Below, piece by piece: positions 21,599 through 30,792 of a stretch of 48,981 bases of DNA. Source of the DNA: a virus. The position numbers were made by a program, and so were the translations under genes. The notes under the pieces are model-generated. The model worked only from the letters and a program-made list of their open reading frames with translations, was not told where the DNA came from and did not search any database. The DNA lies in the IMG/VR virus record IMGVR_UViG_3300050029_000513, positions 1 to 48,981 of that record; one strand, given 5' to 3'. How positions within the stretch are numbered: the stretch's first letter is position 1; every line of letters starts with the position of its first letter.

Positions 21599-24500
21599 TC
21601 AGCTTTTCTCCACCGCTTGACCGAGTAACGCCGATCCCGCCGCCGTGGTGAGGATGGTCTCCGCGCCGGTCACGATCAGATTGTACGTGCACGCCTTCGC
21701 CGTCACGGTGAACGTCCCGCTCGATTTGGTGAGCGTGATCTTGAGATCCCAGTCGAGCGCCATCGCCCCGGTCCACGACAGCGTCTCGCCGGTGACCGTG
21801 GTGCTGACGTCGTACGTCTTGTTGTCGACCTGCGACCAGTTCGTGTTGTCCGCCGTCCCGGTGTTCTTCCACAGCTTGACCGTGAGCAGGCCGCCGCTTG
21901 AGCCGGTAGTGACGTCGTAGGTCACCGTGTAAGTGGTCGACGTGGTGTTCGCGTGCGAGAGATCCCAATACGCGGCCATGCCCGTCGTGGTGAGCACCTG
22001 AGTCGACGCCGGTGTACCATTCAGCGTCGAGGCGGGGTTTTCCGTCTCGGCGGTCGCTGTGGCGCCGGTCGACATGACCGCGCGCGGGGTGTAGCCCGTG
22101 ATGCTCACCGTTTGGGCTGAGAACTCGAACTTGCGATCGACCGTCGAACTCGCGCCCGGGAGCGTGAAGATTTGCGGGAGAATCCGCACCTCCGGCACGT
22201 TCTCGTACGAGACACCGAACGTCACGGCGGTCCCGCTGACGGCGTTCGGGTTGATCTCGTTGTGGCGGTTCACCGGAAACTTGGTCGATGCACCAAACGC
22301 CACCGAGGAATCGGCGCGGACGGCGTTCGCGCCAGCCCCGGGTCCACCGATCGCGAGATCGGAGAGTATCTGCATAGCCGTCGTGTCGATCAGCGTCTTC
22401 GTTCCCGTCACGTCCACGACCGGAACGCCCGAGAACGACGCCCCCGCCACTGGCACGCCGCCCTCGCCCATTCGCGACCTATCCTCGCCGACTGTTCCCT
22501 TCGCGGTCGCGGCCTGGCGTGCCGCACCAGTCCGGCTCTCGATGTTCGGGCGACCATCCGAACCCGTCGCGACGGGATCGACACCGCTGACCAGCATGTT
22601 CGATGAGTTGAGCCCCGCTTTCGCTCTATCTCCACCGGTCTTCTGGTCGGCCGTTGCCGCGCGACGATCCGAACTCACGTCGTCCGGCACGTTCCCGAGG
22701 TGCTTTCCCGTGTAGCCCCGCACGAAGTCCACCGCTCCCGCGACGGCAACGAACCCGCTATCCAACGCGTTGTCGCCCTTGTTCCCGCCGCGCTCGATCA
22801 CGGTCGACGTGACGCCGGTTGGGCCTGAAATGCTCGACGTGAACCGTCCGAGCACCGGATCGATGAGGAAGTCAGCACCGTCGTCGGTGTACTGCGCCCC
22901 GTTGCGAATCAGGCCGCGCTTCGTTGGCACGCCACCGGTGCCATCCCGCGCGGTATCCTCGTTAACCTTGCTCCCGCCGAGATTCCCCTGGCGCGAACCG
23001 TCCATGCCATCGGCGCTGATGGTCATGAGAGCCGCGATCGTCTTGAGCGGGAACAGCGGATCGGTGATCAAGAGCCTGAGTACCGTGGCCCGGCTAAAGT
23101 GCGCCGTCACGACGACGTCGATCGGCAGCGCGCTCACGACACCGGAGCTGAGCGTCACGACGGCGCCATTCCCGACCTTGGACGTCAGCGCATAGGTCAG
23201 GGACGCCGCCGGCGTCGACCCCGCCGAGCAATCAACGTGCACCGTAGTCTTGCTGACACTCGGGTCCGCCGTGACCACCGACAGCGCCGGCACCGGCAGC
23301 ACCGCGCCGCCGGATCCCGCGGTGACCGCGTTCACCCCGATCGTGTGGCTGACGGCCGAGACGCTGCCGATATCCTCGAGCGCGAGCCCGAACACATTGA
23401 ACGCCGGAAACTTGAAGTACACGACCTGGCCGTTCACGCCCTGCGGGTACGGCACCTTGAGCAGCGCGCCATCGCAGCGGACGAAGACCGCGCCGATCGC
23501 ATGGCTCGCTGGGATCGGCGAGCCAAAGAGCCCGCGCTCGAGCGTCGTCAGGTTGTAGTGAAACGCGCTCGTCAGGCTGGCGCCCTGGTACGCGAGGTAT
23601 TCGTTCTCCACGATCGAGAGCGTCACCAGCGCCGCGAGATCGGATGCGGATCCAGCGACCAGCGCGCCACCGGACGAGGTCAGATCGACGGCTAGCGTGT
23701 GCGTCGTATCGTTCGGTGGTGACGGCGCCGCGGTGGCCAGCGCCGCTGTCAGCACGCCGAAGTTCCCCTTCTTCGTGATCGATCCGACTTTGGTGTACGT
23801 GACGTTGTCGGACGAAAAGTGCACATCACAGCCGCCCCAGTTGGCACCCCCAGATGCGGCGATCCAGATTTCCAACGCCGATTGGAGCAACGGACCGGGC
23901 CCCTCGAAGATCGCTTCTGCGGTGGTCGGTCCCGGCGGGATGTTGTTCGCCGGGATATTGCCGCCCGCGCCCGGCGCCCCGTACCGACTGGCTGACGCGA
24001 CACCCGCCGGGAAGTCCTCGGCGGTGAAGACCAGGTCACCGGTATCCGATTCCTCGATCATCGTGATCCGGACCGTGGTGTGATTCAGTCCCAGCCCGGC
24101 ATCGGTCAGCGTCACCAGATCCATCGGCTCCAGGAGCGAGTACCGCATCGGGAGCGTGAACTGGTACGTGTTCCGGACGTTGAGCTCGCGCTGGAGCTGC
24201 AACTGGGCGACATAGCGCGCCGTCGTGGCATCCTTGATGGCGGCCAGTTGCAGCGTTGGCGCCGGACGCAGTCCAAACTGATCGACCGATCCCTGGTCCT
24301 TCGCTTCCTGAACGTTCGGGTTATAGTCGAGTGCGCGATCCTCGAATGAGACAAGGACTTGATTGAAGCACTCGGCGGCCTTCTTCCGCGTGATGATGAT
24401 CGGGTCGGTCCCAACGGGCGCAATGAAATCATCGTCCGTGAGATCGTAGATCGGAGTGACGTTCGGCGTATACGTCACCGAATTGCCGGTGATCGCCTGA

Positions 24501-25279
24501 TCGGCGTACGGCACCACCTTGAGCGTGCCGTCAGACCAGACCGGCCCGCTGTTGGTGGCCTCGAACAACGCGTTCAGTTGATCAACGAGCGGTCCTTTCG
24601 TGTCGAGCACGGGCGAGAGAAAGAGCCCCGCCGCAATGCAGTATTGGCTATAGCCCGTCAGGGCATCCAGTTGCGCCGAGGGGAAGCCGCACCCGTGATT
24701 CGGATCGGTGAGGATGTCGACGACCACGTCCCGCGGATTGGCATCAACGAAGCCTCCGCCATACCGCAGCAGCCCTTGCACTTCCCACGTGTAGTTCGAC
24801 AGGACGTCGTTCGGCAGCTCGAGCGATGGATGGGCGACGTACGCGGTGAGTTGATAGGGAAACGCGTCGCTCGGATGGTTCGAGGTCAGCCATGCCCATG
24901 CGATTTGCGTCAGCGAGCCGAGGAACAGCGACCAGCCGGCCACCGAATAGACCGAATAGTCGACCGATGCATCCTTGTCACGCCAGACCTTCCCGATGCC
25001 GACGATTGGCCCCTCTGACAGCGCCAGCACGATCGGCGACGTGTAGAGGTAGCCCGTGACCTGCTGATCGACCTTGACGAACTTACTCCGTGATCCTTGG
25101 GAGACCTGTGGAATCGCGGTCGACGGATATTTGTGGATCAGATTGCCCGCAACGCGTGCCTGGCCGTACACGATGGGGATCGGCAGACCATAGATCGAGG
25201 TCTGCACCTTGAAGCCGGCGATCGTGGGCGCTCCGGACTTGCCCAGGTTGGCCGCACTGCCAAAAATCCGGCCGGCCAT
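21599..25279 (-). CDS. Tail tip / host-specificity protein (J- or GTA g15-like)
   Basis: 1226 aa. 'GFKVQTSIYGLPIPIVYGQARVAGNLIHKY' at the start and 'ITRKKAAECFNQVLVSFEDRALDYNPNVQEAKDQ...DVRNTYQFTLPMRYSLLEPMDLVTLTD'-like features near 290-410 are typical of phage tip-attachment proteins. Later parts are beta-rich (Ig-like) and contain 'GTGGVPTKRGLIRNGAQYTDDGADF', a pattern seen in central-fibre domains. It sits at the tail tip and contacts the host. The order NlpC/P60 then large tip protein matches the Rhodobacter gene transfer agent. Confidence 0.82.
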   Translation of the reverse strand: MAGRIFGSAANLGKSGAPTIAGFKVQTSIYGLPIPIVYGQARVAGNLIHKYPSTAIPQVSQGSRSKFVKVDQQVTGYLYTSPIVLALSEGPIVGIGKVWRDKDASVDYSVYSVAGWSLFLGSLTQIAWAWLTSNHPSDAFPYQLTAYVAHPSLELPNDVLSNYTWEVQGLLRYGGGFVDANPRDVVVDILTDPNHGCGFPSAQLDALTGYSQYCIAAGLFLSPVLDTKGPLVDQLNALFEATNSGPVWSDGTLKVVPYADQAITGNSVTYTPNVTPIYDLTDDDFIAPVGTDPIIITRKKAAECFNQVLVSFEDRALDYNPNVQEAKDQGSVDQFGLRPAPTLQLAAIKDATTARYVAQLQLQRELNVRNTYQFTLPMRYSLLEPMDLVTLTDAGLGLNHTTVRITMIEESDTGDLVFTAEDFPAGVASASRYGAPGAGGNIPANNIPPGPTTAEAIFEGPGPLLQSALEIWIAASGGANWGGCDVHFSSDNVTYTKVGSITKKGNFGVLTAALATAAPSPPNDTTHTLAVDLTSSGGALVAGSASDLAALVTLSIVENEYLAYQGASLTSAFHYNLTTLERGLFGSPIPASHAIGAVFVRCDGALLKVPYPQGVNGQVVYFKFPAFNVFGLALEDIGSVSAVSHTIGVNAVTAGSGGAVLPVPALSVVTADPSVSKTTVHVDCSAGSTPAASLTYALTSKVGNGAVVTLSSGVVSALPIDVVVTAHFSRATVLRLLITDPLFPLKTIAALMTISADGMDGSRQGNLGGSKVNEDTARDGTGGVPTKRGLIRNGAQYTDDGADFLIDPVLGRFTSSISGPTGVTSTVIERGGNKGDNALDSGFVAVAGAVDFVRGYTGKHLGNVPDDVSSDRRAATADQKTGGDRAKAGLNSSNMLVSGVDPVATGSDGRPNIESRTGAARQAATAKGTVGEDRSRMGEGGVPVAGASFSGVPVVDVTGTKTLIDTTAMQILSDLAIGGPGAGANAVRADSSVAFGASTKFPVNRHNEINPNAVSGTAVTFGVSYENVPEVRILPQIFTLPGASSTVDRKFEFSAQTVSITGYTPRAVMSTGATATAETENPASTLNGTPASTQVLTTTGMAAYWDLSHANTTSTTYTVTYDVTTGSSGGLLTVKLWKNTGTADNTNWSQVDNKTYDVSTTVTGETLSWTGAMALDWDLKITLTKSSGTFTVTAKACTYNLIVTGAETILTTAAGSALLGQAVEKS

Positions 25280-25753
25280 CTACTCGACCCTCCAACGCCG
25301 CGGACTCCAGAAGCCAGCCAGTCGCGGGAAGAGATCATGCGTCGGCTCGAGCGAGCCCAGAATGACGCCGAGCTCCCGGAAACTGTGAATCACCGTCGAT
25401 CGATCAACCACGATCGCGCCGTGACTCACCGCGCGGCCGTAGCGGAAGAGTGCGATGTCGCCGGGCCGTGGCTCGATGACCGCTACACAGAGCCGACGGA
25501 TCCAGTCCGAGAACCGTTCGAGGGCCTCTCCGTCTTCGTGCAGGAACCAGTCTGGCGAGTACTCGGCGACGTCAGGCCGATCGACGACACCGGTCGCGGC
25601 GTACACGGCGATGAGCAGCTGCGCGCAATCGACGCCGACGCCCTTGATGGCTGCGTGATGGTGAAATGGCGTGAGAAGCCACGACCGTGCTTCCGCGACG
25701 ACAGCGGCGCGCTCGCCGGCGATGTCCACGCCGTTGACTTTGTCAGCGCGCAT
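25280..25753 (-). CDS. NlpC/P60-type tail peptidase
   Basis: 157 aa. The catalytic Cys is in 'GVGVDCAQLLIAVYAATG', the His in 'GRAVSHGAIVV', with a following polar residue in 'STVIHSFRELG'. This is the tail-associated cell-wall hydrolase of GTA-like tails (g14 position), expected to cleave peptidoglycan stem peptides during DNA entry. It overlaps the upstream DUF2163 gene by 11 bases. Confidence 0.82.
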   Translation of the reverse strand: MRADKVNGVDIAGERAAVVAEARSWLLTPFHHHAAIKGVGVDCAQLLIAVYAATGVVDRPDVAEYSPDWFLHEDGEALERFSDWIRRLCVAVIEPRPGDIALFRYGRAVSHGAIVVDRSTVIHSFRELGVILGSLEPTHDLFPRLAGFWSPRRWRVE

Positions 25754-26621
25754 TTTCGGGAGTCGGAATCAGGGGATAGCCTCTGAAGCGCGCCAAATTC
25801 GCAAACTTTGCTAAGCACGTGGACGACAGCTTGTCGCAACCGGGATACGCCGTGAACGTGTCGCCCGTGCCCGGCGCAGATGCGAATGGGCGTGCCGGAA
25901 TGAACGAGGTCGCCGACGTGAACTTCTTCACCGTGTACGTCTGGCCGTTCAGCACGCCGGACGTGAACACGATCGTCCCGAGATCGAAGTAGCCCGTTGC
26001 CTGCGCCAGCGTCGTATTGAGCAGAGCGATCGTCGAGCCAGCCTGCGCGCTGCCCGTGATGGCGAACGTCGCTTTGACCAAGCCGCAGCCGGTATCGAAC
26101 AGCGTGTGCACGCAGCCTGGTTGGTAGGTGTTCCGCGGCGTCTGCGCGCTCAGGAGCTCGAGATCGCTGTTCACCTGAAGGACGAGCGTCGAGCGCGATG
26201 GCGTTGCCTGACCAACACGACCCGAGAACTGGATGAGCGTGCCGGCCGACGTGTCGCCCCAACTGGCCATGAACGCGCGCTCGAGAACGATCCGCGCTTC
26301 ATCGAAGGCCCCTGTGGCGGCCGCGGCGGGCCAGGGCTGGCTCCCGAGCGAATGGAGGATCGGATCGGGCATCATCGTGATCGTTAGGCTGTCGATCTCC
26401 AGCCCGACGATGACCTTTGTCTTCGTCCGAGTGAACGGCGGCCCTTTCGATGAGAACGTGTGGCTCAGACCATCGACCTGGCTGACACTGGTGACATCGA
26501 AGTCGGCCGACGTCAGTCGCGTAATCGTGCCATTCGCCTGGAGAATCGTCAGCAGATCCGCGACGTAGTACTGCCGCTGCGTGTTCAGGAGGGTGATGAG
26601 CGAGCCGGAGGCGTTGCGCAT
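25743..26621 (-). CDS. DUF2163 tail protein (GTA g13-like)
   Basis: 292 aa. The N-terminal 'LITLLNTQRQYYVADLLTILQANGTITRLTSADFDV' and the C-terminal 'TYQPGCVHTLFDTGCG...YPGCDKLSSTCLAKFANLARFRGYPLIPTP' are diagnostic of DUF2163 with the BR0599 C-terminal domain, whose cysteines bind a metal or cluster in GTA-type tails. It is a baseplate hub component beneath the tape measure. Confidence 0.88.
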   Translation of the reverse strand: MRNASGSLITLLNTQRQYYVADLLTILQANGTITRLTSADFDVTSVSQVDGLSHTFSSKGPPFTRTKTKVIVGLEIDSLTITMMPDPILHSLGSQPWPAAAATGAFDEARIVLERAFMASWGDTSAGTLIQFSGRVGQATPSRSTLVLQVNSDLELLSAQTPRNTYQPGCVHTLFDTGCGLVKATFAITGSAQAGSTIALLNTTLAQATGYFDLGTIVFTSGVLNGQTYTVKKFTSATSFIPARPFASAPGTGDTFTAYPGCDKLSSTCLAKFANLARFRGYPLIPTPENAR

Positions 26622-27239
26622 CTACTTCACTGAACAGAAAATGAGCTGTTTGAGGTCCCACAGCTGCGTCAGGAAGTTGTTGAAGTCGGCCGAATCCTGA
26701 TCAAATCGCACGCGCCAGAACCAAAACCCGTCCCACGTGAGCGCGGCCGCGGCCGCCGGCGCTGCCACGAACGTCACGATGCCGGTCGCACCGATCGTGT
26801 AGTCGGTCGTCACCGTCTTGAGCGTGCCGTTCACATAGATCTTCGGCACCGACGGCGAATTGTTGATATCATAAATGTTCTCGCGCCCCGTGAATCCGCC
26901 GGCGCCGTAATCGCGCACGAGCTGGAATGGCTTCGTCGCTCCGTCTCCGGTGCCGAAATTCTGGCCAATGACCGCATTGTCGTTCGGATCGGAGTAGAGG
27001 AACGAGTCGAACTTGCCTTGCCGCGCGTTGAAGAACCCGACGAGTGTCTGGAGCTCCTGAAGCGCGGCCGCCTGGCGCAGGACTTCATACTTGAGCGTCC
27101 ATCGCCAGATCGGCGACGAAAAGAACGCCGCGCGTATCTCCTTGCCGCCAACGGACTGCTGCACCTTCGTGTTCCACTGCGGCGTCTTGACGACGTCCCA
27201 GGACAATCCAGCAAGAACCGGAAATTGCGCTTGGCTCAT
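26622..27239 (-). CDS. DUF2460 distal tail protein (GTA g12-like)
   Basis: 205 aa. 'PVLAGLSWDVVKTPQWNTKVQQSVGGKEIRAAFFSSPIWRWTLKYEVLR', 'GFFNARQGKFDSFLYSDPNDN' and 'FWFWRVRFDQDSADFNNFLTQLWDLKQL' define DUF2460. It is the distal tail protein linking tube and hub. ATGA overlap with the tape measure gene. Confidence 0.9.
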   Translation of the reverse strand: MSQAQFPVLAGLSWDVVKTPQWNTKVQQSVGGKEIRAAFFSSPIWRWTLKYEVLRQAAALQELQTLVGFFNARQGKFDSFLYSDPNDNAVIGQNFGTGDGATKPFQLVRDYGAGGFTGRENIYDINNSPSVPKIYVNGTLKTVTTDYTIGATGIVTFVAAPAAAAALTWDGFWFWRVRFDQDSADFNNFLTQLWDLKQLIFCSVK

Positions 27240-29158
27240 CCGCGTTTCCTCAACGCATTCGCGAGCGCACTGTGGTTGATCGCGATCGCACCGGCCATCC
27301 CATTGCCAAACGCCTCCGGATTGCGCTTGGCGAACTCGTTGAACGACTGTGAGTCCATAGCGTAGATGTAGTGGTTATGCACAACGCTTCCACTGCCACC
27401 GGGGCCACCAGCCATCCCGCGGACCCGGTTCGCCAGTTCCGCCGGCAGCACCATCTCCTGCGCATGCAGCTGCGTCATCGGGTTGAGGCCAGCAGGGATG
27501 TCGTAGCCGCCGGCGGCCGACATCATGCTCGCGCCAACGCCCACGGCTGCCGCGGTGACGCCGAGCGCCACCGGGATCGCGAATGGGCCGAGCTTGTCGG
27601 AGAGCCATGACGCCATGCCCATAAACATCTTGCCGCTGTAGATGGCCATGCTCTTGATCGCATGGGCAAGTTCAATCGCGAGACCCTTGACCGCCGCCCA
27701 CTCGGTTTGCGCCACGGACTCCAGCGCCCCCCACGTCCTAATGGCGACTTGCGCCGTCACGCTCGCCACGGTCGCATGGTGCTTCGCGAGCTCGGCCGCG
27801 ACATGGTCGCGGAGCATTCGGAGTCCGGCCTCGGCCGACATCTTCGTGATATCGGTAAACATGGTGCGGAAGAGATCGCGCATCGTGAATACGGACTTCC
27901 CAACGCCTTTGAGCGCCTGGTCGAACGCACTCGGAATCGCGTTGAACACCGATACCCACTCCTTGGTGGTCTCCTTCGCGAGCGTCGCCTGCGCCGCCTT
28001 CGCCTGCCGCGCGAGCTCCTCCTCAATGGTGAGGATCTTGGAGTGAATCTCGATGTATTCCTTTGACCCCTCCTGCGCGATCGCCAGTTTGGACTTCCAG
28101 AAGTCGAGCTCGACCTGCTTGAGGTCCTCGTTGTTGTCCAGCGCGAGCTGCTTTCGCTTGTTCAGCTCTTCGATCCATTCCTCCAGTTGCGATAGATCCT
28201 TGACCGGCTTGTCGAACGAGGGAGCGGTGGTCTTCGCCGGCGCCGTTGGCAACCGCGCCGCGGCGAGCATATCGGCCAGTTGCTTCTGATCGATGAAATG
28301 GCCCAGGATCTTGTCTAGCAGGAGGAGCGGTGGAAGCGCCAGTTCCACTGCGGTCTTGATATCGTCGATGTGGAGCGCAACCGTCTCCGCCCATCCGGCG
28401 AACAGCGTTAGCACCGGCATCACGCGCAGGGCCAGCGTCCGCTCGAGCGAGTTAATGACCTGATGGAATTCCTTCATCTGGTCGGTATAAGCGGCCGCGG
28501 TGTTCACGCCTTCTTGCCCCATGGTCACGCCGAGCGATCGGGCCTTCGCTTCAAGCTCGGTGATGCCCTCTGCGCCCTGGTTGAGCAGCGGGATGAGCGT
28601 CGCGCCCGATCGGCCGAAGAGGTCCATGGCCAGCGCCGTCTTCCCAGCACCGTCCTCCATGCCCTGAAAGCGTGCGGCGAGATCGAGTAGGACGTCGTGC
28701 ATCGGCCGCATGTGATTATCGGCGTTGAGCACGGCGATGCCCAGGGCATTGAAGGCGTCGTTCGCCGGCCCGGTGCCCTTCTCGGCGCCTTCCATAGCCC
28801 TGGCCAGGCGCTGCATGCCGGTGGTGAGCTGCTCGGTCGACACGTCGGACAGATCCGCCGCATACTGGAGCGCCGAGAGGGCCTCGACGGTCATCCCAGT
28901 CTTTTGCGATGTGATCTCGAGCTGCTTACCGAATTCGGCCGTCTTCTCGACTGCCGCCCTGAAGATCTCGCCGCCCTCGAGGATGGCAGCGATCGCGATC
29001 AGTGGCGCGAAAGCCATCTCGGCGACCGCGGACAATCCCTCGAACGACGCCTTCATCTCCTCGACCGACCCGCGGACAGCGCCCGTGACCTCGGTCAGCC
29101 CGGCGAGCAGCTGCCCGATCTGGGCACCGAAGGCGACATCGATCCGTTGTTCTGACAC
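27236..29158 (-). CDS. Tail tape measure protein
   Basis: 640 aa. The N-terminus 'MSEQRIDVAFGAQIGQLLAGLTEVTGAVRG', long helical/coiled-coil stretches (about 300-400 'ELNKRKQLALDNNEDLKQVELDFWKSKLAIAQEG'), hydrophobic segments near 530-560 and a Gly-rich end are typical of a lambda-like tape measure. It sits directly downstream of the G/GT chaperone pair. Tape length sets tail length; at the usual 0.15 nm per residue this is a short-to-medium siphovirus tail of roughly 95 nm. Confidence 0.88.
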   Translation of the reverse strand: MSEQRIDVAFGAQIGQLLAGLTEVTGAVRGSVEEMKASFEGLSAVAEMAFAPLIAIAAILEGGEIFRAAVEKTAEFGKQLEITSQKTGMTVEALSALQYAADLSDVSTEQLTTGMQRLARAMEGAEKGTGPANDAFNALGIAVLNADNHMRPMHDVLLDLAARFQGMEDGAGKTALAMDLFGRSGATLIPLLNQGAEGITELEAKARSLGVTMGQEGVNTAAAYTDQMKEFHQVINSLERTLALRVMPVLTLFAGWAETVALHIDDIKTAVELALPPLLLLDKILGHFIDQKQLADMLAAARLPTAPAKTTAPSFDKPVKDLSQLEEWIEELNKRKQLALDNNEDLKQVELDFWKSKLAIAQEGSKEYIEIHSKILTIEEELARQAKAAQATLAKETTKEWVSVFNAIPSAFDQALKGVGKSVFTMRDLFRTMFTDITKMSAEAGLRMLRDHVAAELAKHHATVASVTAQVAIRTWGALESVAQTEWAAVKGLAIELAHAIKSMAIYSGKMFMGMASWLSDKLGPFAIPVALGVTAAAVGVGASMMSAAGGYDIPAGLNPMTQLHAQEMVLPAELANRVRGMAGGPGGSGSVVHNHYIYAMDSQSFNEFAKRNPEAFGNGMAGAIAINHSALANALRKRG

Positions 29159-29180
29159 TGTTCAGCAGCGCTCGGCGAAA

Positions 29181-29812
29181 TCAGGGAAGAACGTCTGCCG
29201 GGATCTGAAACCCGGCGGCCATAAGGTCTTGCATGAGTTGATTGGCCGTCTCCGGGTCTTCAGCGGACGGAGCACCCGACGGCGACCGACGTTTCGTGCT
29301 CAGTGCACCGATGAACGACGCAAACGCTTCGTGCAGCGGCGGCACTGTACTCCAGTAGTCCGAGATCTCGATCAGCCGGGGAACGGTTACGAACTCGTCG
29401 ATGTACTCCCACGTCCAGCCAAAGCACGTCGCAAGTCGCGTGTAGAGATCCCCCCAGATCAGGGGCTGGCCGCCCCGGCTCCCGAGTTTCCCGACGTGTC
29501 CTCGACTGTTTTGAGCCCGGACAATCCCATGATCATCCGGAAGAGGGGCTGCACGTTGCCGATATCGACCAGCTCGAGCAGTTCGGCCGAGGTCACGTCC
29601 GGATAGTTCCGTCGGATGGCAGCGCCGATGACGTCGATCATCGTATCGATGTCTTCTGCGCTGGGGATCCCGCCCATCGTCACGACCTTCTGGATGCGTG
29701 GCAGCAGCTCCTTGACTGCGCCAAGCGCCAGCGGAGGCACCACATAAGTGATGCCTCCCAGGTCTTGCTCCTGCCCCTTGAAGCGCGGGGCAGGGTGCGT
29801 AGTTGCGCCCAT
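29181..29812 (-). CDS. Tail assembly chaperone GT, made by -1 frameshift
   Basis: About 210 aa. Translation follows the G frame to the heptamer G-GGA-AAC (29492-29486), slips back one base and continues 101 codons to the stop at 29181-29183. The T part reads 'QPLIWGDLYTRLATCFGWTW', then 'EYIDEFVTVPRLIEISDYW', then 'PPLHEAFASFIG', a typical chaperone T domain, and it has no start codon of its own. G and GT together keep the tape measure soluble and recruit tube protein before assembly. Confidence 0.85.
29459..29812 (-). CDS. Tail assembly chaperone G
   Basis: 117 aa. The unshifted product: 'GGITYVVPPLALGAVKELLPRIQKVVTMGGIPSAEDIDTMIDVIGAAIRRNYPDVTSAELLELVDIGNVQPLFRMIMGLSGL', the usual helical G protein with 'NYPD.T..EL..L.D..N...'. 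The slippery site lies 9 codons before its stop. It is located between the tube and tape measure genes, as in lambda and GTA-like tails. Confidence 0.85.
   Translation of the reverse strand: MGATTHPAPRFKGQEQDLGGITYVVPPLALGAVKELLPRIQKVVTMGGIPSAEDIDTMIDVIGAAIRRNYPDVTSAELLELVDIGNVQPLFRMIMGLSGLKTVEDTSGNSGAGAASP
29486..29492 (-). other. -1 ribosomal slippery heptamer GGGAAAC
   Basis: In the G reading frame the codons are TCG-GGA-AAC-TCG, giving the canonical X-XXY-YYZ site G-GGA-AAC, the same heptamer as the lambda G/T site is often quoted to use (GGGAAAG-type). GC-rich sequence able to form a hairpin follows. It joins G to the T-domain frame. Confidence 0.85.
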
Positions 29813-29815
29813 CGA

Positions 29816-30547
29816 TTACTCCTGGAGAGAGAACGTCCCGATCGTGTTGGATGCGTCGGCGAACGCCATGAAGTCGAACTCGGGGACCACGAAGTCCTCG
29901 ATCTTCGTCGCGATCGTCAGCTTCGACGACGTCACGGCGTTCAACCGGAGGTAGAACTGCTTGGCGTTGAACTTCATCGGGATCGAGATGCCGAATGTCG
30001 GCGTTGTCCCAGACAACAGGTTGCTGATCGTCGTCTTGTTGCCGGTCGTCGCCGTGTAGGCGTAGTCGATGAGCACGGCCACTCCGACGTCCGCGGCCGC
30101 GAAGAGGTAGATGCCGACGCCGCTCGCCGAGTACTGGCCCGTGGCTGGTGCCGACGCAACGCGCAGCAATGGCACGCCCGTCGTTCCGTTAGTGACACCC
30201 AGGTCTTCCTTGAAGGTCGCCGCGTTCGCGACGGTGATCTGGAATGGCGTGGTCGGCACGACCGCCGCTTCACCGATGACATGCAGATCCTGTCCGGTGG
30301 CATTCGATCCGCCGAAGAACAGATCGTTCACCATGCCGCCGTTCAGGCTCGCGTACTTGGCCTTGCCGGCGATCTTGCCCTGGCCGCGCGCGACGACGAG
30401 TGGAAATTGCAGCTGGCCGTACAGCTCCTTCATCGTGAAGCTGAAATCGACCGAGAGGTCCTGTAGCGCGCCGAACTTCCGCGGCACATTGACGCCGCCG
30501 GCTGCAACAAGACCGAAGAGGTTGCCTGATCCGAAGTGGTACTCCAT
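29816..30547 (-). CDS. Major tail tube protein
   Basis: 243 aa. A beta-rich protein ('GALQDLSVDFSFTMKELYGQLQFPLVVARGQGKIAGKAKYASLNGGMVNDLFFG', ending 'KLTIATKIEDFVVPEFDFMAFADASNTIGTFSLQE') of the size and position of a siphovirus tail tube subunit, with an internal Ig-like part. It forms the tube around the tape measure. Assignment is by fold style and gene order. Confidence 0.75.
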   Translation of the reverse strand: MEYHFGSGNLFGLVAAGGVNVPRKFGALQDLSVDFSFTMKELYGQLQFPLVVARGQGKIAGKAKYASLNGGMVNDLFFGGSNATGQDLHVIGEAAVVPTTPFQITVANAATFKEDLGVTNGTTGVPLLRVASAPATGQYSASGVGIYLFAAADVGVAVLIDYAYTATTGNKTTISNLLSGTTPTFGISIPMKFNAKQFYLRLNAVTSSKLTIATKIEDFVVPEFDFMAFADASNTIGTFSLQE

Positions 30548-30576
30548 GGTCGTGTCCTCGAGAGTGGCTTACAGGG

Positions 30577-30792
30577 TTACCGATGAGCGCGCGCGAGGAT
30601 CGACTTGAGATCCTCTTTCGCGGCGCGGAAATGATTGAACAGGAATTCGTCGACTCTGGCGCCGAGACCATGGAAGTGCTTCGCGAACCACTCCTCGACG
30701 ATGGCATCCGTCGCCGTTGGAGCGCGTTGTTCGGTGGCCTTGGCCTGGCTTGATGCGTCGGCTGTGCCGCCGCTCTTTGTCTCGTCAAACAT
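30577..30792 (-). CDS. Small protein before the tail tube, unknown
   Basis: 71 aa. It has a disordered polar N-terminus and a helical end ('AIVEEWFAKHFHGLGARVDEFLFNHFRAAKEDLKSILARAHR'). It overlaps the tail-terminator gene by 8 bases. It may be a minor tail or capsid component. Confidence 0.5.
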   Translation of the reverse strand: MFDETKSGGTADASSQAKATEQRAPTATDAIVEEWFAKHFHGLGARVDEFLFNHFRAAKEDLKSILARAHR

